Part shown: in pieces, positions 10,788 to 23,800 of the stretch
How the letters are laid out: the number at the start of each line of letters is the position of its first letter
How positions within the stretch are numbered: position 1 is the stretch's first letter
NCBI RefSeq assembly: GCF_030867095.1
Contig: NC_081835.1
Span: forward strand, 15,136,501-15,200,500
Direction: 5' to 3'
From: Alligator mississippiensis
Lineage: Eukaryota; Chordata; Crocodylia; Alligatoridae
DNA length: 64,000 nucleotides
Made by a program: the position numbers and the translations under genes
Notes under the pieces: generated by a model
What the model saw: the letters and a program-made list of their open reading frames with translations, nothing else
The model's database searches: none
Told to the model about the DNA's origin: nothing

Positions 10788-11183
10788 GGGTTATTTGGCT
10801 GGGCATAGCCAGTTTTCATGCAAGTGATACCTGCCAAGTCATACCCTACCTGTACTTGTTCTCCAGACCTCTTTTGGCTACTAGTGCCCATCAATCATCT
10901 GGTGAGGGTGCCATAAGGGAAAGCTCTAATACTGGAGGCTGGTATTGCTGAACTTGGAGCAATTGTTGGAAGAAATCAAATGTCTAGCTTGCTTTTGTTG
11001 GTTGCATGTTATGCAAAAGTTTCCAGGGGAAAGACCGGTAGTGATAAGGGTCAGACTTCACTGAGAGGGAGAAGAACTTGCCTTCTCTCAGCCTTGGTGC
11101 CTAAAGAGGCTTTGGATAATCTTCAGTTGGCCTTGTCAATGCCCTACAAGGCTCCCACCTCTAGGCAGAGTTAACTATTATTA

Positions 11184-11203
11184 TTTTTTTTTTTTTTTTT
11201 TTT
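11184..11203. repeat. Poly-T tract
   Basis: Uninterrupted run of 20 T followed by CCCCC. Simple repeat. Confidence 0.9.
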
Positions 11204-12326
11204 CCCCCTCATTCTGGTAGGGGCTCAAGTGAGGGGAGTGAACTAATTTTTCTCTCAGTTCAAATTCAATGTCATGTTGCTGCATCCTTAATTGGATTGA
11301 GGTTTGCATTCTCCTTGGGGGGAGCTCCACTGTAATAACTGCAACCAGAGATGGTCCTGGTAAACCTCCTGAGATGCGTAAGCCTGTTTTTCACAGTCAT
11401 TAAGTGCCAGCGACCATGTCGCACATGAAGGTAGAACAATGCAGGAAGGGGATGGGGAAGTGAGAGCGTGTGCACACGCCTGAGCACTGTCTTCCCTTCT
11501 CCCATCAGCAGGCCCTATGCTAAGCAGCAATGGACCGCTTTCCAGGCCTTCCAAGGTGACCAGCCTGGAAAGTAATCAAATAGTTAGTGTTTTCCTTTCC
11601 TTGATCTTCTCCCAAGCATGTGTTTGCATGTGGGAAGAGAGAAGCCCTTGTTAACAGGAACGACTTCAATGGCTGTAAGCAGTAATGATCCTTAAGAAGG
11701 GCATGTCTGGGTGCATGCATTTTAGCAGACCCAACAGGTCATTGCTGTTGAAAACCATGCAGAGCAGATACTTTCTGGGCAAAAGCACATATGCAAGAGG
11801 TGCAGCCACAAGTGCCAGTGCAGAAGGGAAGTATCAGTGTTATACCCAGGGGGAGGCAGGGCCTTTGAACTTCCTCCATGAGTCTAGTTTAAAGCTTACA
11901 GACTTTCTTCCCTAACAATGTCCTGTAGCACCTGCCCCTAGCCTTTAAATGGCAAAGCCTGACCTCTGCCCCAGTGAATGGAAAGGCTGAGCCTATTGCT
12001 CCTGCTCACATCATAGTATTTGTACCTATCTACCCACTTCCATCATCCCATCCGCCAGGGCTGTGGCCTTCTCGAGGCTCATGGGCAGAAACCTTCCCCA
12101 CACCAAGTCTGAGCACCTTGTTTTATTACAAAGAGAAGTTTCCAAAGAATCTGCCATTTCCACCAAACAGCAGGGAAGGGACCCACATCCACAATACCAC
12201 CATGCCATAAAAAAAGCAGATCACAAAGGATTCGGGGTTGAGACAACATGACACAACCCTCAGATTTCTGGGCTTGGAAGTAATGACCCTAAATGGTTTT
12301 AGTGAATATTTTAGCTCCTGGGGTCT

Positions 12327-12341
12327 GGGGGGGGGGGGGGG
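12327..12341. repeat. Poly-G tract
   Basis: Fifteen consecutive G on the + strand, followed within 25 nt by a long T-rich tract. It may form a G-quadruplex and is prone to sequencing error. Confidence 0.9.
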
Positions 12342-12362
12342 TGTGCATGGTTGGTGGGCTTG

Positions 12363-12475
12363 GGTTTTTTTGTTTGTTTGTTTGTTTTGTTTTTTTTTTG
12401 TGTGTGGTTTGTATGGTTTTTTTGTAGGGTTTTTTTTTTTTTGTTTTTTTTTTTTGTTTTTTTTTTTGCTTTGGA
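12363..12475. repeat. T-rich low-complexity tract with (GTTT)n
   Basis: Long T runs interrupted by G, including several GTTT units. Read on the - strand it looks like a decayed poly(A)/(AAAC)n tail, but no retroposed body was recognised beside it. Confidence 0.8.
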
Positions 12476-12645
12476 AAAAGAATTAAATAAAGCATAGGCC
12501 ACACTGCACGTGCTCGCCAATCCTGGCAGCCAGAGCCAAGCCATGCCCAGCACTTGATGCCAAGTGCTAAGGAGCCCAGCTGCTTTCCAGTGTTGCGACA
12601 TGGGGCCCTCCCCTCATGAAGCTATCTCCTTCCTCAAAACGCAAA

Positions 12646-12650
<5 letters not shown>

Positions 12651-12690
<40 letters not shown>

Positions 12691-12703
12691 CTCTCTCTCT
12701 CTC
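12651..12703. repeat. (CT)n microsatellite
   Basis: CT dinucleotides from 12651 to 12684, six T, then CT again to 12703. Perfect polypurine/polypyrimidine mirror tract. Confidence 0.95.
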
Positions 12704-13148
12704 CACTGATACATGTCACCTGCAGCTTCCCCATCGCTTCTGCGTGTGTTTCTGGCAGCTATTCACAGTTTGTAAAGGAAAAAAAAGTTTTTTGTTTGTT
12801 TTTTTGCAATCTCTCTCAGTAGCATGTAGCCCAGCTACATTCTTAAAGGTTCTGTTCTGAAGCCACTTGTTCAGAAAATATGCTTGAACATCCACAGTGT
12901 CAGTGCTTCTCTGCTCTTGTGGGCAAGCCATTTGTTAAATGCACTGGAGTACGCGTGCAACTTGTTAAATCTCTAGCTACAGGAAAACAAAGCCCAACTG
13001 TTCATGGCAACGAGTCCTCCAGGAGGATGTCTGTTGGAGCCAAGGAGCTCAATGGCTGGCTTGTTCCTATCCAAGTGATCAGCTGGCTGTTAACGAGGAT
13101 TGCAGACTCCCCTTTGAAACCTGCCTTTGGCGAGGTAGTAGTTTTGCT

Positions 13149-13154
13149 TTTAAT
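13149..13154 (-). terminator. PLXND1: Candidate PLXND1 poly(A) signal (ATTAAA)
   Basis: TTTAAT on the + strand, or ATTAAA on the gene strand, about 1.6 kb after the plexin stop. The next AATAAA on that strand is at 12122-12127. Neither site is confirmed. Confidence 0.25.
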
Positions 13155-14747
13155 TTGGCAGTCAAAGTTTGGTGCCATCAGCAAAGGCTAGAGCCAGGGA
13201 GAAAGGTTCAGGGTTAGTTTGGTTTTTCTGGGAGGTGAGTGTGGGCTTTGGATATGTATATCTGTGTAAAAGGGGAGCCCAGGATGAATGCTGGGATGCG
13301 TGTGGTCCTTCCCCACCTGGCAAGAAGGGGCCAAGAGGCCTGGAGCTCCTGGTGATTCCCTTTGCAGCTAGATGGGTTGAAGGGATAATAGGACCCTGCG
13401 TGAGGATGAAACTCTGCCCTTATGTAAATCCAGAGTAACTAGAGAAAAGCTGCATTGAGGTGAAGGTGTTACTCCAGCATCATACCTGTGTAACTCCAGC
13501 AATGCTGTGGTTTAAGGTAGAACAGAATATCGCCTTTCCTCTTTACTTAGGAGGCCAAAAATGTGTTGATCAGGCCTGTATCAACCTTGTAGCACCCACC
13601 CTAGATTAGGTGGAACTCTAAATACCCACTTGATGTTCAGAGGTCAGCTCAATTCTGCTCTGTGACAATAGTGTGAATGTGAAATAAGTCCAGTTAAAGT
13701 CAATGGCATTACTCTGGATCTGCCCTGAGAACAGAATTTGGTTGGAGTGGGGGGGAGGAAGTGGTGTGTGAGCCTGCACACATAGGGAAGATGTAATAAA
13801 GGGAAGGATAATTTTCCCTTTGACCCAGTCGTCTGTATTTTCCTACTGTGGGTAAATGACTCCTGTCACCACAGGGGTGAAAGGCAGCTATTTAGGGAAG
13901 ATTTGTCAATTCCGCTGTAAACTCCAGTTCAGTGTGTGCAGAAACATCTGGGAAATGTGGGGAAGTGGGAACAGCTGCACTGGTTTGTTCTTTTGTGATG
14001 CTGCCTAATGTACAATGCAATCCCTCCAGCTAGATAACAGCCACTTCTGTTAGGGGTAAAGTGCTTTCACATGTCTTGACTACTTAGGAAGCAATCACAT
14101 TGCCCGGTCCATGAGTTCCCCATATCGCACAAGTCTCAGATGAAGGAGTGGTTCTGTTTAAACGTACAGTACAAAAATAAAAGGCACAAAATACACCTAA
14201 TGCAGCAGAGAGTGTACAGTAAATAGATTCCCTGGTATTTAAAGTACACAGATGTCAGAGGGACATTGTGAATGGGAGCCCTGATGGGCCTTGATATCTC
14301 TGTTCATTGTTTCCTGCAGCTGCCCCACTGCTCATGTCCATCATTACCACTTCCATAACTCTGTTGCTAGTCCACAAGGCATTTCTCTCTAGAAACAGGA
14401 ACACAGGAAACCAATGGCTGCTTGGAAGCAGGTAGTCAGTTCACTGCGAGCATCACCTCTCCATTTCTGGCTTGAAAGAGCAAATAAATTATGGGTCCCA
14501 GGCAGTGCAGATAATGAAAGGGATTCTGAGCTCTTTGAAAAGCTGTAGGCAGTGTCTCCTTCCTCGCCAGCCCATCTCACAGGTGAGTGTGCCTGCCACC
14601 GGCTGGGTTTCAGAATGACCACAAATGACACAACCAAATATGTATCTATCTAAATATAGAGATGTCACTGAAAGGCATGTTCCTTAGCAAAGACAGTGCA
14701 CTGGAGAAAAGGTCACTTCCAGGAGCAGGTCTGGTCCTGCATGCCAG
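13155..14747 (-). other. PLXND1: PLXND1 3' UTR (inferred) and flank
   Basis: Non-coding sequence downstream of the plexin-D1 stop. It includes two degenerate copies of the palindromic 'AGTCAATGG' repeat type at about 13425-13520 and 13665-13745. The extent of the UTR depends on which poly(A) signal is used. Confidence 0.4.
13425..13745. repeat. Two degenerate palindromic repeat copies
   Basis: The first copy (about 13425-13520) carries GTAAATCCAGAGTAACT and TGTAACTCCAG. The second (about 13665-13745) carries AGTCAATGGCATTACTC. Both fit the ancient amniote palindromic repeat around an AGTCAATGG centre. Diverged, family name uncertain. Confidence 0.35.
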
Positions 14748-14864
14748 CTAAGCCTCGCTGCAGCACTCGTAAATGTTGTCCTCCATAAGTGCAATCACTT
14801 GCTCGAACTTGTGCTGTAGCTGTGTGCGCTTTGTCGTGGGGTTGGAGTCCAGGGCATTCACAAT
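14748..14864 (-). CDS. PLXND1: PLXND1 terminal exon
   Basis: r947-984, IVNALDSN to ECCSEA and stop TAG (14748-14750). It contains [19 protein letters not shown], the end of the second GAP segment, and the PDZ-binding tail. Human has Tyr where this sequence has the second Cys (YSEA versus CSEA). Acceptor CTTGCAG at 14865-14871. Confidence 0.97.
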   Translation of the reverse strand: MVNALDSNPTTKRTQLQHKFEQVIALMEDNIYECCSEA

Positions 14865-17800
14865 CTGCAAGGGCAGGAGTACCAAGAAATTAATTCTCTG
14901 TCTCTTGGGTCCCTAGTCCTTGCTGCTCCCCCTCCAGCTCCGTACGAATCCCACTGACCCCTGCCAACTTCAGTGTGGGGCACGAGCAGAAGCGCAGGTC
15001 CCTCACAAGCAAACTGAGGTGCTCTCTCTCTGGCAGGTTTCATCCCTGATGGATGCAAATGTGAACCCTGAAGGGCCAGCCTACTGTCAAACAAATAGGC
15101 CTTGTTATGACCGCTTAGGCCTGGCCTTTATGTCCACATCCAGTGTTTGCAGCACGAAGGCACCTGTGTGTCTGGCTCCTGGTCTGTGGATGCAGTCAGG
15201 CAGACACCCCCACACCTGCACTTACAGCCACCAGGATTTGCAAGCTAATTTGCAGGCCTGGAAAAATGAGGCTGAGTGGTCAGTGGTAGTGTCCTCAACC
15301 TGCTGATGATCTGACAAAAGACATGAAATACTGGGTTTCCCATGGAAACTGTAAATAGCTGTATGCTGGGGAGACAACTGAGGGGGCCATAGAAGGGGGA
15401 GAAAAACAGTTTAGGAAAATATGGCCATCCTGAACCCTGAGCTCAGGGTGATCTGTAACAGAGGTGGTGTTTTCCTGGGGACACTTCTCCAGGGGCTGAT
15501 GAGACACAGAACCAATCACCCACAAAAGGTATTTTCCCCAGACACACCAGGTATGGAGCACTGCTTTCCCTTAACAATCAAAGCCGCTCACCTGAGGACG
15601 GTATCTCTTGGCGTATTTGTAGATTTCTGCCATGGCGACGTTTGTGTTAAACTCATTCCGGTATTTCTTCATGAAAAGAGACAAATAGGAAAAGTATTAG
15701 CATGTCACAAGTGGTGAAATGCAGCCCAGTCAGCTGGGCTAATCAATGGGGCAGGTCTGCCTTTGCTCTAAGTTCACCTTGTTTCAACATGGCTTTCTCC
15801 CTTCTTTGCTATTCAAGGTATGTTAATAGTTGTCTGGGGACTTGGTGCCAACGTGTATTCCAGGCAAAAATAGGTGCCATCAATGGGAATTGCATTTGTT
15901 TATGAAAGCGGTGAATCTGGCCTGAAGTATCTTTATGTAGCATCACTAATTCCTTGATCTCAAGGTGCTCCACAGTGCCGAGCAAGCACCAGAGCTGATC
16001 AGAAATGCCCAGACCATGTATTTTCTGTTGGAATAGGCCAGTTGTGGAAGCTGAAATGTTTTATACAGATAGTCTGATGTTGACACAGCTCCCACAGAAC
16101 CCAACCACGGTTTGCCAGCTGCAGAGGCTGCTGCCTGCTCACTAAGTGTGGCTCTCTGCTAACCCATCTGGTGTGCTGTGGTGGAGTCTAGGCTTCTGGG
16201 GTCCATGGCAGCCCACCAGAGGGATGGCTTTGAAGTTAGGATTGGCAGATGCTGGGCACACCAGAAACCAAGGAGAGCCAATACTTCCAAGCTCCCAGCT
16301 TCCAGGCTCTTTGGCACTGAGCTCCATGCTGCTGCCACTGGACCACAACCAGTGCCCAAGCTAGGTAATGTTAGCTTGGGTACATCCACATCCCGCAGCA
16401 GTCTGAGCATTAACTACAGTGCACACGTAGTCTAAGCTGGGTTAGCTGATGTGGCTGTAGGTTATAGACCCAGTGCAAGAGATGGTTCCTTTGAAGATTT
16501 TACCTTCACCATTTAGCACAGGTGAGGTTCAGTACTGTAGCACCTGCTGTAGTCCCTAACTTCCAGCACTGCAGAGCTGATCACTGCACGCCTTGTCCAC
16601 AGGCTCCCAATTCAGCAATCTGGACAGGAGTACTCGGCAGCGTGGAGAACTTCCTGTAGTGAAGTCTGTTTGGCACCACTGGGTGTGGGACTGGGCGTCC
16701 CCTAGCTCTGCCACAGCTTAACATTTTTCTTACCCGAGACTCCTCGGCCAGGTGTGCATTCATTTCCTGCTCGCTGAGGGGCGGCATGTCATGGATCTGC
16801 TTGTAATACCGCTGCACTATCTTCCTGTACTCCGGAATCTCCTTGGCATACAGTAGTTTATTGGTAGGTGAGTCCTAGAGGGAGAGAAAGATTTGATTTT
16901 GTGCTGGCTCCAAGACTGGACGTTTTCTGCACAGCTCTTGCCTTGAAACAAAATCTTCATCTACATCCACATTCAGGAAACAGATCAATTTGGGGAGGTG
17001 GGGGGCTGATTTTAAACAATGGTATGGAGAGTTCTTAATTGCGTGACTAATCTGCATGTACAACTGCTGACACTGGGCCTGTCAATCAGGGTACGCTTTA
17101 CATTTACACACACGCAAGGTCCAGCTTGTTCAAAAAATCAGCATCCCCTTGGTGAGAGAGGCTCCACTTTCAAGGGTAAAATACTGACTCAGGTTTTAAT
17201 AGAATTGATTTAATTTATTTTTAATTTGTTAATAATTATACGACTGTCTTATCATGTGTGGGTGTGCAAATTAGTAGAGGGAAAGTAGCAACTGCGTGTG
17301 AAGCATGAATATTTTGGCAATACCATCTTAGCCTTGCTAGTGAGCCATCAGAATTGGTGCAGTCCTTTCATAGCCCCCTTCATACAGATGCCTGAGTAAA
17401 CTGGTGCCTGTCCCAACCTCTGACACTTAAGTGTAAGGACACTATGGGAGAGGTACCAGCTGATCACCTAGCCCAGAGAAAAGACAGGTCCCTGAATTGC
17501 ACCTTGCAGTGACTTGGCGGCCTACGGGGCACTGCTGTAATATGCTACAAGGCACCCCTTACGTTCACAGCATTTAACACCCACTATCAAGTTTCGATCT
17601 CATATGAGTGCACTGCAGAAATTCAGTCTATTCATATTCCTTGTGAATATCATTTCCTTTGCAAAGAAACCAACCCCAACCTGCTTGTGCTGTTCCTCAG
17701 TTTCTGCATATAGAAAGCGTCCTTTCAGTGGGAAACTGGAACAAGGAGTATGTATCCCAGTTTATTATATGCACCATACAGAAGCCCTGAGTCTGATCTC

Positions 17801-20800
17801 ACACTAGTTCAGTCCAAGGCTAATAGCTCATTGGGCTAGTGTGGGTAAAGCACACCAGTTTTTAGCCAATGGTACACAAGGGAGTGATGTGACTATCATC
17901 ACGTCTAGCTGCCTTTGCTTTCTCAGCCTGAATGACCAAATACCCCATTACAAGTGGTTCAGATAGGTGCAGTCTTTGGCTTGGGACTAGACTAGGGCTT
18001 GGACTTGTGCCTCCAGCGCTGTAGTGAGACACCTTAGCTGTCCTGCCACCACACCCCGCACTCTAGTTAATGATGGGAGCAGCTCCACAGGCAGCTGTGA
18101 AACTGCATTGGGGTCCAGCTGGTGTCAGTGAGTTGGGCCCGTGAGGGCTTAGGTGACATGTTGTATAGTCAGGACACCTCATTTTTATTCTTATCGAGTA
18201 AATGAGAGCTTTATTCTTCCCACATTACTCAACAATCCCCAAACTCCAGTTATTGTTCTGAAGAGATTTCCATCTGCTGCCTGACCCTGCCCGACCTCTC
18301 CTCTCTGAATCGACAGCTTGACAAGGACAAATGGTAGGTGTTTTGTAAGCGGCCGAAAAATGTTCACAAACCCAAACAAACAAAAATCAAGGGCTCATTA
18401 GATCTTCCTCCAGTATTAATCTCTCCTGGCAAAGATCTCCTGGTGCTTTCAATTTAGGTGGAATGTGCTGCTCTGGCACCCAGCAAGGAGGGGCTGGCTC
18501 TGCGTCACAAGCTGAACACGTGCCAGCATTGAACAGCAGTGAATTAGACCTGTGCTCATAAAACTTATGTATGTCGGGAAGTTTCATATGTCAACACTGA
18601 ACCATAGAGAGAGCAACCTCTCTCACCTGCCCCCCACCCCAACTTTTGGCTTGCTCAGATACAGACCTTGGATCTGATCTCAGGCTGGGGTAAAATAAGA
18701 GTTATACTGAGGAAAAAGCTGGTGTAAGTGAGACAAGAACCAAGCCCTAACTCTCTAGACTGTTGCACGCTTAAAGTCCATTACTTCCAGGCTTTCACTT
18801 AAACTGTTCACATGGTAAAGGGTGGAGGGTTTCAGGCCAGTAGAAGTCAAGCCACTTAACAGGTCCAAAATCCCAATGGTGATTGAAGTAAAGGAATAAA
18901 AATTGTGCAAAAGGAAGCCTCAGTAACATACAATCTTGGGGGGGAACTGACATCTCAGCCTGGAGCCTGGCCTCTCTAAACCAGTGTGCATCAGGAGCAG
19001 CTTCTCTAAAAACAGGGGTGCTACATTAGGGTAAAACCAGCACCATCAAGCAGAACCAGGTACACAGGGTCTGCAGATGAAGTTAAACTGTGTCTGTACT
19101 AGAAGAGTTTGCCAGCAGACCTCTAGCAACATATGGTGTGGTCTACATTGGGCCCTTTCTTAGCATGGCTATGTCGACTGTCTAGCAAAACTTTTTCAGT
19201 GTAAACTAGGCCCTATTGAGACCAATGCACACCAGGCCCAACTTTCTAAGTGTAGACCAGCTCTAAAGAGGCCTGATTGCAAACCAGCTGCCAGCACTCT
19301 TTAATGATTTTAATTCTCATCTCACTTCTGACAAATCCAGAGTCACTTGGCTGAAGTCACTGAAGTGAAACTGGGGTGAATGAAACATCCAGTGATGATG
19401 ACAGTTTTACTTGCTGCACCACTGCAGCTCTCCTGATGCTGAAAGGGGGTGGTCTATCTCAGCAGGAGGTGGGGAGGGGCTCTGCCAATCTGTACCTTGC
19501 CCAGCTGCAAGTCAGAAAGAGAACAGGCATCAATGAAGGCCTGGGCAATGACGGAGAGGCAGGCGTCGATATGGTCAGTCTTGTCGATGTCAAAGACAAA
19601 CTGGGGGTTCTTCAGAATGTTGACCCAGAATCGCAGAGGTAGGCTGCAAAAGGAAGACATCAGAAACACGGGTCAAATGGGCTTCTCCAGGTCACTCCCT
19701 CACAACAACAGAATTAGAAAAAGCAATGATGGGGAAGCAACAGGGAAAGAAAATGAATAAAAAGTGTGTGTGTGGTGGGGGGGGGGGGATGATAACAAGA
19801 CTTCTTATTTAATTGCAGTTTTAACTATGTGCTTTCCTCACCCTGCTGAGCTAGAAATGGAAGGCAGGTATTTTACAGCTAAAGGGAGGTTTCATTTTTA
19901 AGCTGAAGAATGAGGATCAGGCATGGTGTGGGCGTAAGCATCCTCCTGACCCAGGTACGACTGGTGCATAACATCATAAATGAATTTGCTTGTCTGTGCA
20001 GGGTCCAGGAGGGACTCCCACACATTTCCTTGACATGTGGTGATAATCCCTGTCCTGAATATATGCTGGTTCTTATGGTTGGGCATGGGACTGGAAGAGT
20101 TTGCGATCTTCAGGGGTTGGTCAAGTCTCTCTCTCTGTCCCTCTCTATTCTGTCTCCCAGGGTCTGGCCCAGATGGTAACTGCCATGTTGTCCCTTTTAA
20201 TCACTTTCTCCCTTGTCTTCCTACCCTGGGTTTCTGGAAGTTTTATGTGGAATTTACGATAATTCTGACAAACGCCCTGAAAACACAACTTCCCATTAAA
20301 TGGTTACAAAAGAAGCAGCAGCAATGGCAGCTTCCTTCCCATTGGTCCTTCCCTCACCCAGATGGACCAGTTCCAGCTCTGGAGAGCCTGGGCCTTTCTG
20401 CTGAGCTTGCTACTGCCAGTGTCTATAAGAGCAGAGATGGGTGCCCAGAGCAAGTTGTTGGGAGGCCACAAACTTGGCTCACATAGAGGCCAAGCATCTG
20501 ATGGGAACAGCCATCCACTAACTGGACCCAGATTAGATGTGGTGGCTGAGAGTGAAAGGTTCTGCAGCTTATTAGCAAACATGTCTGTCCTGGCCCCTCA
20601 AAAAAATCTAATACTCAAACCTGCATGCACTTATACTAACTCAGAGGTAATTTGCATGCATTTCCATACTGCTGACTTTCCCAGGCAAAAGACATTTTTT
20701 AATTGCCACAAGTTGGGGGTGCTTATTCCCCCTGCAGCTACATCAGGGATAGCTGTTCTTTCCTTCGATGGTGGGCTGAGCCTCTCCTCCAAGTTCACGC

Positions 20801-23800
20801 ACTCTATTCTCCTGAACCTCCTGATTTTTGTGTTTCTCCCCAGTTAAAATATCTGAGCTCCTTCCAGTTTATCCCCTGTTCTCTCTCTCTCTCCCCACCA
20901 GGCTCTGTGCTCCTTTTTATGATCTCCAACCCTCCCCTCAGCACTCTGGGCCTCAGCTACTTATCTGCTGGCTGTACCTGTGTTGCCAAATCTTGTGACT
21001 TTATAGTGAGTGTTATGATACCTAGAGTTCTTCACACTGCCAACTCTGGGAGTCACATCAGTACAGCTTTCGTGACACGCAGCTTTCTAGTCTTCTTGGT
21101 TGCAGAGGTAAGACCGAAAAGGTTCAGAAGCTAGAGGCAACACCTGTCTTACCCTTAGGTTTCCTCCTCATTTTGCTGTCTCTGCCCTAATGAGCACCCT
21201 GAGAGGCCCATGTTTGCTACCCAGGTCTCTGCCCCCTGCTTTGAATCTGCTTGTTCTGGGAGCTGGAAAAAAGGAAAGAACAGTCTCCTCTTCCAAACCT
21301 GTTAGTCTTCCAAATGTGCAAAGTATCAGGGTCCGTGATTCCCCTTTTCTCTGCTTGCTCTTCCAGGAAGTCGAAGAAATACTTGATGGCCACAGGTGGC
21401 TTGTCTTCTCGGATGCTGAGAATGGCTTTGAATAAGTCATCCAGAAATTTCTGCAGGGTGCCCTGTGGGACAAACACACACACACACAGTACTGAGCAGG
21501 GAAGGGGAAAGCAGTGACAACTGAAACCAAGTTACAACTCCCTGAAGACTGGTTTTATTCTTCACAAGTAGGAGGCCCTTAGCTGCCAGCTTAGTAAGTT
21601 CAGGGAGGAAGGAGTTGCAGAAGTGGAGAGGGAAAGGTTTGTTTGTGCATGGTGATATAATTAACTTTAGTTTGGATCTAATGTCTTTTGGCATTGAGGT
21701 TCCCTTTCTCTGCTGCTGGGATCTCACACATTTGTGATGGTTCGGCACAGTAAATAGAAGAGAATACTGGAAACTGCTGGCCATTCTTATGATCTGTGCT
21801 CCAGTTAAACATGCTGAGATTGAGGATGGGTGCCAAGCCCTGGATGTGAACAGCCTCAGAGCACAGGGAAGTCCAAATCTGAATCCAGATCAAACAAATT
21901 CTCCTCTTCCTCCTGAATCGAACACTCCCAAGCTTGGGGGCCAGATCTGAATGCTGGGTTTTGACTCTCCAAGGTGTCAGAGCCCCTTCCCGGAGTGCAC
22001 AGTCAGGTGAGACTGCAGGAGGGTACGGCTTGTTTTCAGCAGGAAATTCTGTTGGTTGAAAGTGGTCAGAAAGTCAGAGAACCAGAAGGTTCCCATCTCT
22101 TCTACAGTGTGGGACACTTGAGAACCCATCTCTACTCAGGCCAGAAACTTGATCTTGCTTAAAATAACACCTCACTTATCAGGACAGATTACAAACAGCA
22201 CTTCTGCTTCCCATTACTTGGAACTCACACAACCCCAGTTTCTCTTACCTTTGTAGAAAGCAACCGGGTCAGATAGATCTCTGGTAGGACTTTTTTTCTA
22301 TGGCTCTGCCTATGAGACTTCTTATGTTCAGTCGATTCATCACTCGGAAGAACCTAGTTCAATGCAAAAAAATATACTTGTGATTCCTGCCTTTGGAGCA
22401 TCTTGCACTGAGAGCTCTTACCAAATAAACTTATTTAAAGAAATGCTTGGCCTAAAATATTCATCACTATCATAGCTTTTAGCTGGGTGTATGGATTGTT
22501 AGCAGGGAAACAACTAAAGTGCAAAAAATATTTTCTGATTCCCATATGCCTCCTTGTTCCTTAGCCTCTGGCTTCTTTATTTTTCATTCCATCCAGGAAG
22601 AGCACACACCAACTGCAGAAACTTTCTTAGCCTGACGAAGAGTTTTTGAACCCGAAAGCTTGCTTAATAATTGTTTGTCAACTATTTAAGTTAGTCTAAT
22701 AAAATATATCAGATTCACCCAAAGAACCTTGTCTGTCCTTGTTCCTTACAACTTTTAACAACACAAAGTGCCTTTACAGTGCTATGCAAATGTTAACTAA
22801 GCAATTCTCACCCCCTCTGAGGGGCAGGGAAATAGTATTACTGGTACTGTGATGTGCTCATGGAGAATTTCAGTGGCAGAGCTGGAGTCCAGAGTCAGGC
22901 ATTTCTGGCTTCTAGCTTCATGCTCAGTCCACTGGACCATGCTGTTTTTCTGAACGCTCTGTTTCTCCAAGGCAGCTAGCATAGGCCACTGGCAATCACT
23001 GCTCTTTGCTGTCATCTCAGCAGCCTTGTAAGATGCATACTGTCAATTCCTTTCTCCATGTAGGGGCTCAACCATGCCTTTGGACCCTCTGAGGGGCAGT
23101 GGCAAGTGAACATGGAAGGAAGGGAGCCATCAGCCATTATCACACACACTGCTCCAGCCCCATAGTGCTGGCATCACCAAGAAAGAAGATTTTCTCCTCT
23201 TCTGTCATATAAGCTAAAATAACAAGAGGCCAAGAGCTGAAATGGAGGGCACCAGTGACATATTCATAACACTGAATATCATTCCTCCCTCCTGTTGGTT
23301 TTACACCATCAACTTCAGTGCAATTACTTCTAATTGACATCAGTCTAAGGCTTTGAATCAAGGCTATGTGAACCTGCCTACCCCCACTTTGGGCCAGATT
23401 GTCAGTGGGTAGAAATTGCTGTGGCTCCATTGCAGGGAAGGAGGCTACGCTTATTGAGGCCAGCTGAAAACTAGGCCCTTTGTCTCTTGCTAAAATAAAT
23501 CACAATCAAGCGAGAGAATGGTCAGGCTGGACCTCTTTGTGCCAGGGACTGAGTACTTTGCAGGGATCAAGTTTATATTTTTGCAGTGAATTCAATTTTC
23601 TGAAGCATAACCACTGCCTCCCCATATCTGTGCATTGGCAGCCATTGTAAAGGTGAAATATGTAGAAATATGTATGAGATGATGATCAAGATTAAGATAA
23701 AACCTCAGCTCTCCCTCTCTCTGCCAAAAGTAACGTGTGTTCAATTATTATCTCAATACCCAAACAATGCAGTAACCACAAAGGTCTCAGCCACCTCCCC

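Larger units (their letters stand above)
10050..13148. other. Convergent intergenic region H1-8 / PLXND1
   Basis: Non-coding sequence between the 3' ends of two convergent genes. It holds a T20 run (11184-11203), a G15 run (12327-12341), a T/TTTG-rich tract (12363-12475) and a CT microsatellite (12651-12703). No gene recognised. Confidence 0.65.
14865..19495 (-). other. PLXND1: PLXND1 introns between last four exons
   Basis: Intron spans 14865-15591, 15667-16733 and 16875-19495. All have GT/AG ends. An AT-rich stretch lies at about 17200-17250. A degenerate palindromic repeat may lie at 19085-19265. No nested gene recognised. Confidence 0.7.

Noticed and set aside
20037..20847. Open frames of 149 and 161 codons inside a PLXND1 intron
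   Set aside because: Low complexity, no domain, opposite to the host gene and without promoter or poly(A) evidence.
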